Positions 17,150-25,488 of a DNA stretch of 64,000 nt are shown here, in pieces. The first letter of the stretch is position 1. Every line of letters begins with the position of its first letter. The position numbers were made by a program, and so were the translations under genes. Under the pieces are notes generated by a model. That model ran no database searches and was not told the origin of the DNA. It was given only the letters and a program-made list of their open reading frames with translations. Source of the stretch: VAYN01 sp963702075 (GTDB lineage Bacteria > Actinomycetota > Thermoleophilia > Solirubrobacterales > 70-9); NCBI GenBank assembly GCA_963702075.1, contig OY969703.1, forward strand, positions 1,984,001 through 2,048,000, given 5' to 3'.

Positions 17150-18391
17150 ATGATGGCAGAATCCGGCTCGATGCCGGTCCGAGCCACCAAGCGCGGCGAC
17201 GAGCGCACGCCGCTGGGCGGCGAGCACGACGTCCTCATCTGCGGCGCCAGCTTTGCCGGGCTGGCGGTTGCACGCGAGCTGGCGGGCTCCGGCGCCGACG
17301 TCCTGATCCTCGATCGCTACGAGATCGGCGAGCGCCAGACCTCCGCCTGCGGGATCCCGACCGAGTGGCTGCGGCGACTGGGGTTGATGGAGTCCGAGCG
17401 CCAGCGCTTCGACACGCTGGTCATGCACAGCCCCCACGGCGACGCCCGCTACAAGCTCCCCTGGACCTTTTCCACCTTCGACTACCGCGAGCTCTGCCAG
17501 TTGCTCTGGCGCGACTGCGACGCGACCTTCGAGACCGCCAAGGTCAACGGCCGGGCGCCCGCGGCAAACGGCGACGGCCAGATCGCAGTCGATACCGACC
17601 GCGGCGTCGTCTCCGCCCCCCTGGTCGTCGACGCGCTGGGCTGGCGGCGCATGCTGGCGTCCGGCGACGGCTACCAGCCTCCCGACGCGCCGCTCTCGCG
17701 CGGCCTCGAGGTGCACCCCGGCGGCGAGTCCGAGGACCTGGCGATCTGGATCGACCGCAAATACGTCCCGGCCGGCTACGGCTGGTCGTTCCCCGCCGAT
17801 GACGAGCTGCGGATCGGGATCGGCTCGTTCGATCCCCGCTTCCACGTCAAGGACACCACCGTCGAGCTGACCAGGGATCTCGGCAAGGAGCCCAACGAGT
17901 ACCAGGGGAACTGGATCCCCCACAAGCTCCGCCGCGCCACCGAGGGCGGCGTCTTCTTCGTCGGCGACTCGGCCGGCCACTGCCTGCCGCTGAGCGCGGA
18001 GGGAATCAGGACGGCGCTCTACTTCGGCATCGCCCTCGGTCGGGAGCTCCGCGCCATCGTCGAGGACCGCCAGGGCCGCCCCGAGGCGGAAGCGCGCTAC
18101 GCCTCCTTCCACGACACGCACGAGTGGAAGTTCAAGTGGATGCTCCGAGTGCAGAAGCTGATCCCACGGGTGCCGCCGCGGCTCCTCGGCCCGGCGATCA
18201 GGCTGATGGGATCGAAGCGCTTCGTCAACTGGTCGTTCAACCACTACCTGTCGATCGCGCCGCCGGAGTACGTGGGCTCGAAGTGGGTCGCCGGGTCAGC
18301 GGACGACCAGGGCGGTCCCGGCCATCAGCAGGACGACGCCGAAGATCCGCTCCGGCGAGAGCGGGACCTGGTCGAGGCCAAAGAGTCCTAG
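17150..18391 (+). CDS. FAD-dependent oxidoreductase, geranylgeranyl-reductase-like
   Basis: 413 aa. Rossmann FAD site GASFAGLAVARELAGSGAD with acidic DRYEIGE, a Cys at ACGIPTEWL, and the second FAD motif FFVGDSAGHCLPLSAEGIR match the geranylgeranyl reductase/PHBH superfamily. It may saturate prenyl or quinone side chains, but the substrate cannot be read from sequence. Start ATG at 17150, with another ATG at 17153 and a third at 17171. The C-terminal 32 codons overlap the convergent YdcZ-like gene by 96 nt; the last 40 residues are hydrophilic and not conserved in type, so a read-through beyond an ancestral stop is possible. Confidence 0.82.
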   Translation: MMAESGSMPVRATKRGDERTPLGGEHDVLICGASFAGLAVARELAGSGADVLILDRYEIGERQTSACGIPTEWLRRLGLMESERQRFDTLVMHSPHGDARYKLPWTFSTFDYRELCQLLWRDCDATFETAKVNGRAPAANGDGQIAVDTDRGVVSAPLVVDALGWRRMLASGDGYQPPDAPLSRGLEVHPGGESEDLAIWIDRKYVPAGYGWSFPADDELRIGIGSFDPRFHVKDTTVELTRDLGKEPNEYQGNWIPHKLRRATEGGVFFVGDSAGHCLPLSAEGIRTALYFGIALGRELRAIVEDRQGRPEAEARYASFHDTHEWKFKWMLRVQKLIPRVPPRLLGPAIRLMGSKRFVNWSFNHYLSIAPPEYVGSKWVAGSADDQGGPGHQQDDAEDPLRRERDLVEAKES

Positions 18392-18733
18392 TCGGTCGAT
18401 CACGACCGAGGCGGTGAGCTGGCCAAAGACGGTCGCCGCTGCGACCCCGCCGGCACCGATCACACTGACCGCGATCAGTGCGTTCAACACATAGAGAGCG
18501 CCGAGGAAGCCGCCCAGCAGGTAGTACCAGCTGACGTCGAAGGTCGAGGAGAGGCCGCCGGCCTTGCCGCTGAGGACGACGACGGCGGCGAGCGCCAGGG
18601 TGCCGACCGAGAACGAGACCAGCGCCGCCGGCATGCTGCCGGTGGATTTGCCGAGTCCGGCGTTGATCGGCGCCTGGGCAGCGATCAGCCCGCCCGCGGC
18701 GGCGGTGAGCAGGACGGTGAGACCCCTATCCAT
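18296..18733 (-). CDS. DMT-family small transporter (YdcZ/DUF606-like)
   Basis: 145 aa with five hydrophobic helices: LTVLLTAAAGGLIAAQAPINAGLG, ALVSFSVGTLALAAVVVLSG, WYYLLGGFLGALYVLNALIAV, GVAAATVFGQLTASVVIDRLG, and a C-terminal helix. The Q-x-x-x-N first helix and GQL-x-x-S-x-x-x-D-x-x-G segment are typical of DUF606 half-size drug/metabolite transporter proteins. A good Shine-Dalgarno (AGGAGA) precedes ATG 18733. The 3' end overlaps the convergent flavoprotein gene by 96 nt. Function unknown. Confidence 0.85.
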   Translation of the reverse strand: MDRGLTVLLTAAAGGLIAAQAPINAGLGKSTGSMPAALVSFSVGTLALAAVVVLSGKAGGLSSTFDVSWYYLLGGFLGALYVLNALIAVSVIGAGGVAAATVFGQLTASVVIDRLGLFGLDQVPLSPERIFGVVLLMAGTALVVR

Positions 18734-18863
18734 GACTCCCGTCTCCTTCTCGCGTGATCTTCGTCTTGGACATGTGTTGGGTGAGTCGAGGCGGGATTGA
18801 ACCTTCTCGCTCTCATATCAGTAACGCCAAAGGCCCACCCGGCCGATCGAGGTCACATTACTT

Positions 18864-20315
18864 ATGTCTCCACCGCCTGCAGAGCAGTTCGCAGCCCGCA
18901 TCTTCATCGGTCCGGCGCTTCGGGCGCAACCCGACCGCCGGCTCGTCGACCTCGTGCGTGACGGCTACGACGCCGCCTTCGAGGAGATCGTGCGGCGCTA
19001 CCGGCGCCCCCTCGATCGCTTCGCCGCCGCGTTCGTCGGCGGCCGCTCCGAGGACGTCACCCAGGACGCCTTCTCCAAGGCACTGCCGGCACTGCGCAAG
19101 TCCGGTGCGGAGATCGAACTGCGCCCCTGGCTCTACCGGATCGTCCGCAACACGGCGCTGAACGAGCTGCGTGACCGCGCCCCAGCGACCGCCGAGCTCT
19201 CCGAGACGCTGCCCGGAGCCCGCAGCGCCGCCGCCGAGGTGGAGGCGCGCGAGGAGCTGCGCGATCTGATGGACCGTCTACAGGCGCTGCCGGAGCCACA
19301 GCGGGCAGCGCTGGTGATGCGCGAGCTGGAAGGCCTCAGCCACGACGAGATCGCGAAGGCGCTCGGCGTCTCCGGCGGCGCCGCCCGGCAGGCGATCTTC
19401 AGGGCGCGGGCGGCAATGCGCGAGGGTCTCGGACTGTTGCTGCCGTTGCCGGTACTGCGAGCGCTGGCTGACCACGGCGGCGAAGCCGGCGCGGCCGGCG
19501 GCGCCGTTGCCCTCGGCGGTGGCGCCCTCAAAGCCGGGATGGCGACCGTTCTGATCGCGGGAGCCGTAGGTGCGGGCGTGGCAGCCGAGCACCACCACGG
19601 CCACGGCGCCGGACCGGAAGCCGCCGAGGCGGCGTCGCTGGCCGGCGACCGGCAGCCCGGGGCCAGCGGCGCGACCCGCCCCGCGGCTGAGCAAAGCTCC
19701 TCGCCTAGCGGCACCGGCAGTCGCGGCCACGGTCACGAGTCCGGCGATGACAGCGGCGGCAGCCGCGGCGGCCACGACGACACCCTCCTCGGGCTCGGCA
19801 ACGGCGACCGCAGCGACTCAATTGGCTCCGGACCCTCATCGGGCAGCGGCTCGCACTCAGGCTCGAGTCACTCCGGCGGTGGCTCAGGCGGGCCCGGCCC
19901 CAGCTCCAACTCCGGGTCGAGCGACGATTCGGGTTCGGGCGATCGGCACGGTGGCCGCAGCGGTAGCGATGGCGGTGGCGGCTCCCGGTCGGGAAGCGGC
20001 TCCGACGACGGTGGCAGCGGCGGCTCCGGCGATGACGGCGGCAGCTCGGGCAGTTCAGGTGGCTCGGGTGGCTCAGGGAGTGACGACAGCCTGACCAGCG
20101 GCAGCGACGGGGACAGCTCGGGCTCGGGCAGCGGCAAGATCGAGAGCGAGCCGACCACCACCACTGAACAGCCGCTGAGCGGCGGTAGCAGTGGCAGTGG
20201 CAGTGGCGAGTCAGGCTCGGGCCGTGACGGCTCGGACGACGGCAGCGAAACCACCAGCGGCAGCGACGACCTCAGCGGCGGCAACTCGACCAGCGGATCG
20301 GACGGAAGTTCATAG
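18864..20315 (+). CDS. ECF sigma factor fused to a transmembrane segment and a Ser/Gly-rich tail
   Basis: 483 aa. Residues 28-105 are sigma region 2 (EEIVRRYRRPLDRFAAAF, SEDVTQDAFSKAL, RPWLYRIVRNTALNELRDR). Residues 128-190 are region 4 with helix-turn-helix LSHDEIAKALGVSGGAARQAI. Residues about 211-241 are a continuous Gly/Ala/Val hydrophobic stretch, a plausible transmembrane helix. The final 240 residues are Ser/Gly/Asp low complexity, with a His cluster (AEHHHGHG) right after the helix. With the sigma domains inside, the tail would be outside the cell. Typical ECF factors have about 180-200 aa and a separate anti-sigma gene; none is visible here. The next gene encodes an exported acidic protein, a candidate target or partner. 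Confidence 0.85.
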   Translation: MSPPPAEQFAARIFIGPALRAQPDRRLVDLVRDGYDAAFEEIVRRYRRPLDRFAAAFVGGRSEDVTQDAFSKALPALRKSGAEIELRPWLYRIVRNTALNELRDRAPATAELSETLPGARSAAAEVEAREELRDLMDRLQALPEPQRAALVMRELEGLSHDEIAKALGVSGGAARQAIFRARAAMREGLGLLLPLPVLRALADHGGEAGAAGGAVALGGGALKAGMATVLIAGAVGAGVAAEHHHGHGAGPEAAEAASLAGDRQPGASGATRPAAEQSSSPSGTGSRGHGHESGDDSGGSRGGHDDTLLGLGNGDRSDSIGSGPSSGSGSHSGSSHSGGGSGGPGPSSNSGSSDDSGSGDRHGGRSGSDGGGGSRSGSGSDDGGSGGSGDDGGSSGSSGGSGGSGSDDSLTSGSDGDSSGSGSGKIESEPTTTTEQPLSGGSSGSGSGESGSGRDGSDDGSETTSGSDDLSGGNSTSGSDGSS

Positions 20316-20388
20316 CCGCGTGATCTTCGCGGCGAGCGCGGGTTGTAGCGGCAACCAGTTGTTGAACTTCGAACTCAGGAGGAACGGC

Positions 20389-21147
20389 ATGACCCGCAAC
20401 AAAGGAAAGAGAGCTCGCCTCGGGATGACCTGGTTCGCGCTGGCGCTTGGGGCGCTTGCGCTCCTGGCCATGCCCAGCCTGGCAGCGGCCAAGGACCGTA
20501 ACCACGACCGCATCCCGGATAAGTGGGAGAAGCGACACCATCTCTCCCTCGAGGTCAACCAGGCGCGCCTGGATCAGGATCGGGACCACATGCGCAACCG
20601 CGCGGAGTTCCTCGCCGGCGACAACCCGCGCGACAACGACTCAAATGACGACGGGGTGATGGACGGCGATGAGAACGCTGGCACGATCGCCTCGTTCGAC
20701 GCTGAAACCGGTCGCCTGACGATCGACCTCTTCGGCACCGAAACGATCTCCGGCCTCGTCACCGAAGGAACCGAGATCAAGTGCGAGGACCACTCCAGCG
20801 CTTCGGCCAGCAGCGAGGGCTCCGGCTCCGGAGAGGCTGAGCCCGGCGATGACAGGGGCGGCGAAGGCGAGGCCGAGCCCGGTGACGACAACGGCGGCCA
20901 GGAAGAGGTCGGCGATGACAACGGCGGCCAGGGCGAGAAAGCGCCGGGTGACGACAACGGCGGCGACAACTCCGGTCCGGGCAGCGAAAACTCCGGTCCC
21001 GGCAGGGGAGACGACGAGCAGGGCGACGGCGGCAACTGCACCACCGCCGACCTCGTCCCGGGCGCAGTCGTCCAGGAGGCGGAGCTGAAGGTCGCTAACG
21101 GCCAGGCGACCTTCAAGGAGGTCGAGCTGTCGGGCAAAGACGCATAA
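20389..21147 (+). CDS. Exported protein with TSP3-like calcium-binding repeat and acidic Gly-rich region
   Basis: 252 aa from ATG 20389, chosen for its strong AGGAGG Shine-Dalgarno and the signal peptide that follows (WFALALGALALLAMPSLAAAK). Residues about 35-85 carry DRNHDRIPDKWE, DQDRDHMRNRAEFLAG and DNDSNDDGVMDGDE, the D-x-D/N-x-D-G spacing of thrombospondin type 3/dockerin-like Ca2+ loops. A short beta-rich stretch (IASFDAETGRLTIDLFG) follows, then imperfect repeats of the form EPGDDNGGQ, and a final conserved-looking strand with EAELKVANGQATFKEVEL. A Cys pair (KCEDH; NCTTAD) brackets the repeats. Role unknown; surface or matrix protein is likely. It follows the membrane-tethered sigma factor by 74 nt. 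Confidence 0.75.
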   Translation: MTRNKGKRARLGMTWFALALGALALLAMPSLAAAKDRNHDRIPDKWEKRHHLSLEVNQARLDQDRDHMRNRAEFLAGDNPRDNDSNDDGVMDGDENAGTIASFDAETGRLTIDLFGTETISGLVTEGTEIKCEDHSSASASSEGSGSGEAEPGDDRGGEGEAEPGDDNGGQEEVGDDNGGQGEKAPGDDNGGDNSGPGSENSGPGRGDDEQGDGGNCTTADLVPGAVVQEAELKVANGQATFKEVELSGKDA

Positions 21148-21183
21148 GCGCAGTCTTCGCCTGGGGCAGCGTCGGCGCGGCGA

Positions 21184-23817
21184 TTACTTGGCATCGAGCC
21201 AGTCAGAGCCGACGCCGACGTCGACCTCCAGCGGCGGATCGAGCTGGTACGCGGCGCACATCTCGCGCCGCACCAGCTCGGCCGCCGCTTTCATCTCTGC
21301 AGGCGGGCCCTCGAAGAGGAGCTCGTCGTGGATCTGCAGGACGAGGCGGGTCTCTCCCCCGGTCTCGCGCAGCGCCTGCTGACAGCGCACCATCGCCACC
21401 TTGATGATGTCGGCGGCGGTGCCCTGGATCACGGTGTTGACCGCCAGCCGCTCGCCGAGGCGGCGGGTGTTGGGGTTGCCGGAGCGCAGCTCGGGGATCG
21501 ACCGCCGGCGCCCCATCAGCGTCGTCACGTAGCCCTCCTCCTGAGCGCGCTCGATCACCCGCTCGCGAAAGGCGCGCACCGCCGGGAAGCGCTCGAGGTA
21601 GCGGGCGACGAATTCCTCGCCCTCCTTGCGGGGGATGTTGAGGCGGTCGGCGAGGCCGAAGCCGGTGAGGCCGTAGACGATCCCGAAATTGACCATCTTC
21701 GCCTTCGAGCGCTGGCCGACGTCAACCTCGTCGCGCTCGATCTCGAAGACCTCGGCGGCGGTGGCGGCGTGGACGTCTTCGCCCTCGCGGAAGACCTCTT
21801 TCAGCACCTCCTCGTCAGCGACGTGGGCGAGGACGCGAAGCTCGACCTGGCTGTAGTCGGCCGAGAGCAGCTGGGCGCCCCTCTCGGCGACGAAGCAGGC
21901 GCGGACGGGGCGGCCGATCTCGGTGCGGATGGGGATGTTCTGCAGGTTGGGGTTGGTGCTGGAGAGGCGGCCCGTGGTGGTCGATGCCTGGTTGAAGGTG
22001 GTGTGGACGCGGCCGGTCTCGGGGTCGATCAGCTCCGGCAGCGAGTCCAAGTAGGTGTTCTTGAGCTTGGTCAGCTCGCGCCAGGACTCGATCTTCTCGA
22101 CGATTGGGTGCTCGTCGCGGATCTGGGCGAGGACGCGGGCGTCGGTGGAGAAACCAGTTTTGCCGCGGCGCTTGCGGGTGAGGCCGAGCTTCTCGAAGAG
22201 GATGTGGCCAACCTGCTGCGGCGAGCCGATCGTGAACTCCTCCTCGGCCAGCTCGAAGATCTCCTTCTGCAGCGTCGCGATCCGCTCACCGAAGCCGGCG
22301 CCGACCTCGGCCAACCGCTCGGCGTCGAGCTTCAGCCCCTCGCGCTCCATCGCTGCCAGCACCCCGACCAGCGGCAGCTCGACCTCGTGCAGCAGTTGCC
22401 CTAGCCCGAGTTTCTCGATCCGCGGCGCCTGCACGGCGGCGAGCGCGGCGACGAGGCGGGCTTCCTCGGCCGGGTCGAGCCCAGGCTCCAGCTCTTCCCC
22501 CAGCGCCATCTGCCCGTCGTCCTCCTCGGGCTTCTCCGCTGCTGCCCCCTCGGCGAGGCCGATCCCGGCATCGGCGGCCAGCTCGACAAGGTCGTAGGTG
22601 CGCCGCTGCGGCTCCAGCAGGTAGGCGGCAACCATCGTGTCGTGGTCGAGCCGCGGCTCGACTCCCTCCCGCGCCCCCGCGGCGAGGAGACCGTGGCGAC
22701 CACCGCCGAGCGACTTCGCGTCGTGGCCGGCAAAAGGCTTGCCGTCGAGCGCGACGGCAAGCTCGTCGAGGGTGGAGGAACCGGCGAGGACGCGGTCGGC
22801 TTCGGCCGCGGCCCAGCGCTCGCCGGCGATCCCGAGGGCGACCGGACCCTCCCCCAGGTCCCCCGGCGTCGCCTCCACCGCCTCGACCTCGAGCTCGGTC
22901 TCGACCCTGCGGCCGGGCACCGCCGCACCCTCCGGCAGCGCTTCTTCCAGCCGCTCCATTACCGCCCGCAGCTCGAACTCGCGCATGAACTCGCGCAGGA
23001 CGCCGCGGTCGGGCTCGCTCGACATCGCCGCGCCGAGGTCGACCCCGGTCTCGATGTCGTACTGCAGCGTCGCCAGCTGTTTGGAGAGGCGGGCGTCGTC
23101 GGCGTGATGGGTCAGGTTCTCCTTGCGTTTTTTGCCCGAGACCTGGTCGACGTTTTCCAGCACCCCTTCGAGCGAGCCGAACTGCTGCAGCAGCTGGGTG
23201 GCGGTTTTCTCGCCGACCCCGGGGACGCCCGGGATGTTGTCGGAGGTGTCGCCGCGCAGCCCCATCAGGTCGGTGATCAGCTCCGGCGGCACCCCGTAGC
23301 GCTCTTCCACTGCGGCACGGTCGTAGATCTTCGTCTCGGTGATCCCGCGCGAGGTGCTCATCACCCGCACCCCCTCGGCGACCAGCTGGTAGGCGTCGCG
23401 GTCGCCGGTCACGACCATCACCTCGATCTCCTCTTCGCGGGCCTGCTTGACCAGCGAGGCGATCACGTCGTCGGCCTCGTAGCCCTCGACCCTGACGTTG
23501 GTGTAGCCGAAGGCCTCGACCAGCGGCATCAGGTGCGGCCACTGCTCGCGCAGCAGGTCGGGGCGCGGTTTGCGCTGGGCCTTGTAGAGGTCGTAGGTCT
23601 TCTCGCGGCCGCTCCAGCCGGCGTCCCAGGCGACCACCACCCCCTGCGGATGGTGCTCGTCGATGATTTTCACCAGCATCGAAGCAAGGCCGTAAATGGC
23701 ATTGGTGGGCCGTCCGTCGCTGGTCCCGATCGACTCCGGCAAGGCGAAGAAGGCCCGGTAGGCGAGGCTGTTGCCGTCGATCAGGAAGAGCTGGGGAGCA
23801 GCGGTCCGGTCGGGCAC
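21184..23817 (-). CDS. polA: DNA polymerase I
   Basis: 877 aa. N-terminal 5'-3' exonuclease/FLAP domain (LFLIDGNSLAYRAFFAL; GYEADDVIASL; GDRDAYQL; GVPGVGEKTA). The middle domain lacks the DxE and other acidic residues of an active 3'-5' exonuclease, so proofreading is probably absent, as in Taq and many Gram-positive enzymes. Polymerase motifs A (LLSADYSQVELRVLAH), B (KAKMVNFGIVYGLTGFGL) and C (LQIHDELLFE) are intact. It works in Okazaki fragment processing and excision repair. Start is GTG at 23817. It is convergent with the exported protein at 21147. Confidence 0.97.
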   Translation of the reverse strand: MPDRTAAPQLFLIDGNSLAYRAFFALPESIGTSDGRPTNAIYGLASMLVKIIDEHHPQGVVVAWDAGWSGREKTYDLYKAQRKPRPDLLREQWPHLMPLVEAFGYTNVRVEGYEADDVIASLVKQAREEEIEVMVVTGDRDAYQLVAEGVRVMSTSRGITETKIYDRAAVEERYGVPPELITDLMGLRGDTSDNIPGVPGVGEKTATQLLQQFGSLEGVLENVDQVSGKKRKENLTHHADDARLSKQLATLQYDIETGVDLGAAMSSEPDRGVLREFMREFELRAVMERLEEALPEGAAVPGRRVETELEVEAVEATPGDLGEGPVALGIAGERWAAAEADRVLAGSSTLDELAVALDGKPFAGHDAKSLGGGRHGLLAAGAREGVEPRLDHDTMVAAYLLEPQRRTYDLVELAADAGIGLAEGAAAEKPEEDDGQMALGEELEPGLDPAEEARLVAALAAVQAPRIEKLGLGQLLHEVELPLVGVLAAMEREGLKLDAERLAEVGAGFGERIATLQKEIFELAEEEFTIGSPQQVGHILFEKLGLTRKRRGKTGFSTDARVLAQIRDEHPIVEKIESWRELTKLKNTYLDSLPELIDPETGRVHTTFNQASTTTGRLSSTNPNLQNIPIRTEIGRPVRACFVAERGAQLLSADYSQVELRVLAHVADEEVLKEVFREGEDVHAATAAEVFEIERDEVDVGQRSKAKMVNFGIVYGLTGFGLADRLNIPRKEGEEFVARYLERFPAVRAFRERVIERAQEEGYVTTLMGRRRSIPELRSGNPNTRRLGERLAVNTVIQGTAADIIKVAMVRCQQALRETGGETRLVLQIHDELLFEGPPAEMKAAAELVRREMCAAYQLDPPLEVDVGVGSDWLDAK

Positions 23818-23827
23818 GGACGCGACT

Positions 23828-25456
23828 CTAGCCGCGCGGAACCCTGATCTGACGGACCGTCGTCGCGGTGGCGCCGTCGAGCTCGGTTACCCTCAGGACT
23901 ACGCGCATCCGCAACCAGCGGTGCTGCAGGCGCTGCTGGACAAAGTCCGGGAAGCGGCAGGGCAGCACGAGGGTGCCGGCCGTGTCGGTGGTGACGTCAG
24001 GGGCGCAAACGCGGCGACGCCCGTCCTTGGTCTGAACCGAGATCCACGCTCGGGCGCGGCCGGGAGCTCGGAGTCGAACCCGCAGGCGCAGCTCGCCAGA
24101 CTTCCTGGCGATGCCGGCGAGGTGCAATATCGGCAGCGCGGAGGCATTCTCCGTGGGCCCCTGGGAACCCGTCGCCGTCTGACCCCCGGGCTTCGAACCG
24201 GATTCTTCGCCGGGCGGCGCATTGACAGCCAGCCAAGCGGAAAGTTCGCCCGGCCGTTCGGCGATGTACTGGCGCACCTTGACCACCGCCGCTTCGATTT
24301 CGGCGACGCTGCGCTCGCCGCGGGTCGATTCGTCTTCTTCCAGTTCCTGCCACGGCTTCAGCAGCGCCGCGGTCGAGGCTGCGAGCCTGTCCGGATCGAG
24401 CGCCTCCACCTGGCCCTGCAGCGTTCGCAGCGCGCTGTAGTAGCGACCGAAGCACGCGGAATCGCCGAGACAGCCGTTGAAGAGGAGGCCACCAGGCCCG
24501 TCGAAGCCGATCCGGCGGCCGACCTGCCAGGTGTTGTCAGTGCCCCAGGGCAGCATCTGGAACAGCCCGGCGAGATCGCTGTGCAGGTAGTAGTTGTTCG
24601 GCTTGTCGGTGTCTTCTTCGCCGGAGTAACCGTCCCAGTGGGAGATGTACTTCTCGACCGCCCACATCCGAGCCATCTCGTCGAGGTCAGCGAGGCCGGT
24701 GAGACGGGTGGAGTAGCTCGGCGAGGCCGCGGCGACGGCGCCCGCCAGCGTTTCCAGGTCGGTCGGGCTCCCTTCGCCTTCGTCCATTTCGAACTTCGGC
24801 TCGCCTTCGGGGACTTCGGCTTCGAGGGTGGCGAGGCCCGCGGCATCGACATCGGCACCGTATTCCCCCTCGTAGAGGTGCTGCGTGTTGCCTGCACCGT
24901 AGTGCGCGGCGAGGAACGTTTCGTCAACGTTCTCGAGATCCAGGTAGACGCCGTAGTCCTCGCCGTTGACCCGCAGGTAGGCGAAGCCGGTGCGCGGAGC
25001 CGGTACCCCGGCTGCCCGGAAGAGGCCGTAGGCGAGGGTCTCGTGAACCATCGAGGGGTCCTCGACCATGTTGTTCAGCGTCATCTTCCGCAGGCCGAGG
25101 AAGCGTTCGCTTTTCTTGAACTTGAGCTTGAAGGCCGCCTTTTCGCTGAGCGGGCGGAAGGAGCCGTTCAAATGGCCCTTGAGGCGGACTTCAACCGGAT
25201 GGTCTGCGACCAAGAGCGTCGTCGAGCCACCGGGGACGCCGTCGGTCAGCCGCGCCGTGAAATTCGCTTTGACGTCTTCGAAGGGTTCGCTTTCGAGCGC
25301 GGCTTCGGCTTCCGGCGAGAGCCCGAGGTCGATTTCGACTAACGCGCCGGGGTTGTAGATCTGTTCGGCTTCGTCTGCCTCGGCAACGCCAGGGGCTAAC
25401 AGCCCGAAAAGGACGAGCACGACCAGCCCCCATCGCAATGATCCGCCTGCCTGCAC
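23828..25456 (-). CDS. CotH kinase family exported protein
   Basis: 542 aa with an N-terminal signal peptide (LVVLVLFGLLAPGVAEA). The CotH core is visible: VEVRLKGHLNGSFRPLSEKAAF, LRKMTLNNMVEDPSMVHETLAY, YLRVNGEDYGVYLDLENVD, and the distal WDGYSG...NNYYLHSDLAG...LPWGTDNTW. CotH proteins are atypical kinases; members are spore-coat or secreted proteins that phosphorylate extracellular partners. About 110 C-terminal residues form a separate beta-rich domain. Start is GTG at 25456 with a very close AGGA, so an alternative start a few codons downstream is possible. It ends 10 nt before polA, perhaps cotranscribed. A spore role cannot be claimed from this gene alone. Confidence 0.83.
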   Translation of the reverse strand: MQAGGSLRWGLVVLVLFGLLAPGVAEADEAEQIYNPGALVEIDLGLSPEAEAALESEPFEDVKANFTARLTDGVPGGSTTLLVADHPVEVRLKGHLNGSFRPLSEKAAFKLKFKKSERFLGLRKMTLNNMVEDPSMVHETLAYGLFRAAGVPAPRTGFAYLRVNGEDYGVYLDLENVDETFLAAHYGAGNTQHLYEGEYGADVDAAGLATLEAEVPEGEPKFEMDEGEGSPTDLETLAGAVAAASPSYSTRLTGLADLDEMARMWAVEKYISHWDGYSGEEDTDKPNNYYLHSDLAGLFQMLPWGTDNTWQVGRRIGFDGPGGLLFNGCLGDSACFGRYYSALRTLQGQVEALDPDRLAASTAALLKPWQELEEDESTRGERSVAEIEAAVVKVRQYIAERPGELSAWLAVNAPPGEESGSKPGGQTATGSQGPTENASALPILHLAGIARKSGELRLRVRLRAPGRARAWISVQTKDGRRRVCAPDVTTDTAGTLVLPCRFPDFVQQRLQHRWLRMRVVLRVTELDGATATTVRQIRVPRG

Positions 25457-25488
25457 TCCTGAAAAGCTAGCGGTCTACTCCCGCCCGG

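Noticed and set aside
19740..20310. Tandem repeats in the sigma-factor gene as a possible CRISPR or minisatellite
   Set aside because: The repetition is irregular Ser/Gly/Asp codon runs in a single reading frame without constant repeat or spacer lengths.
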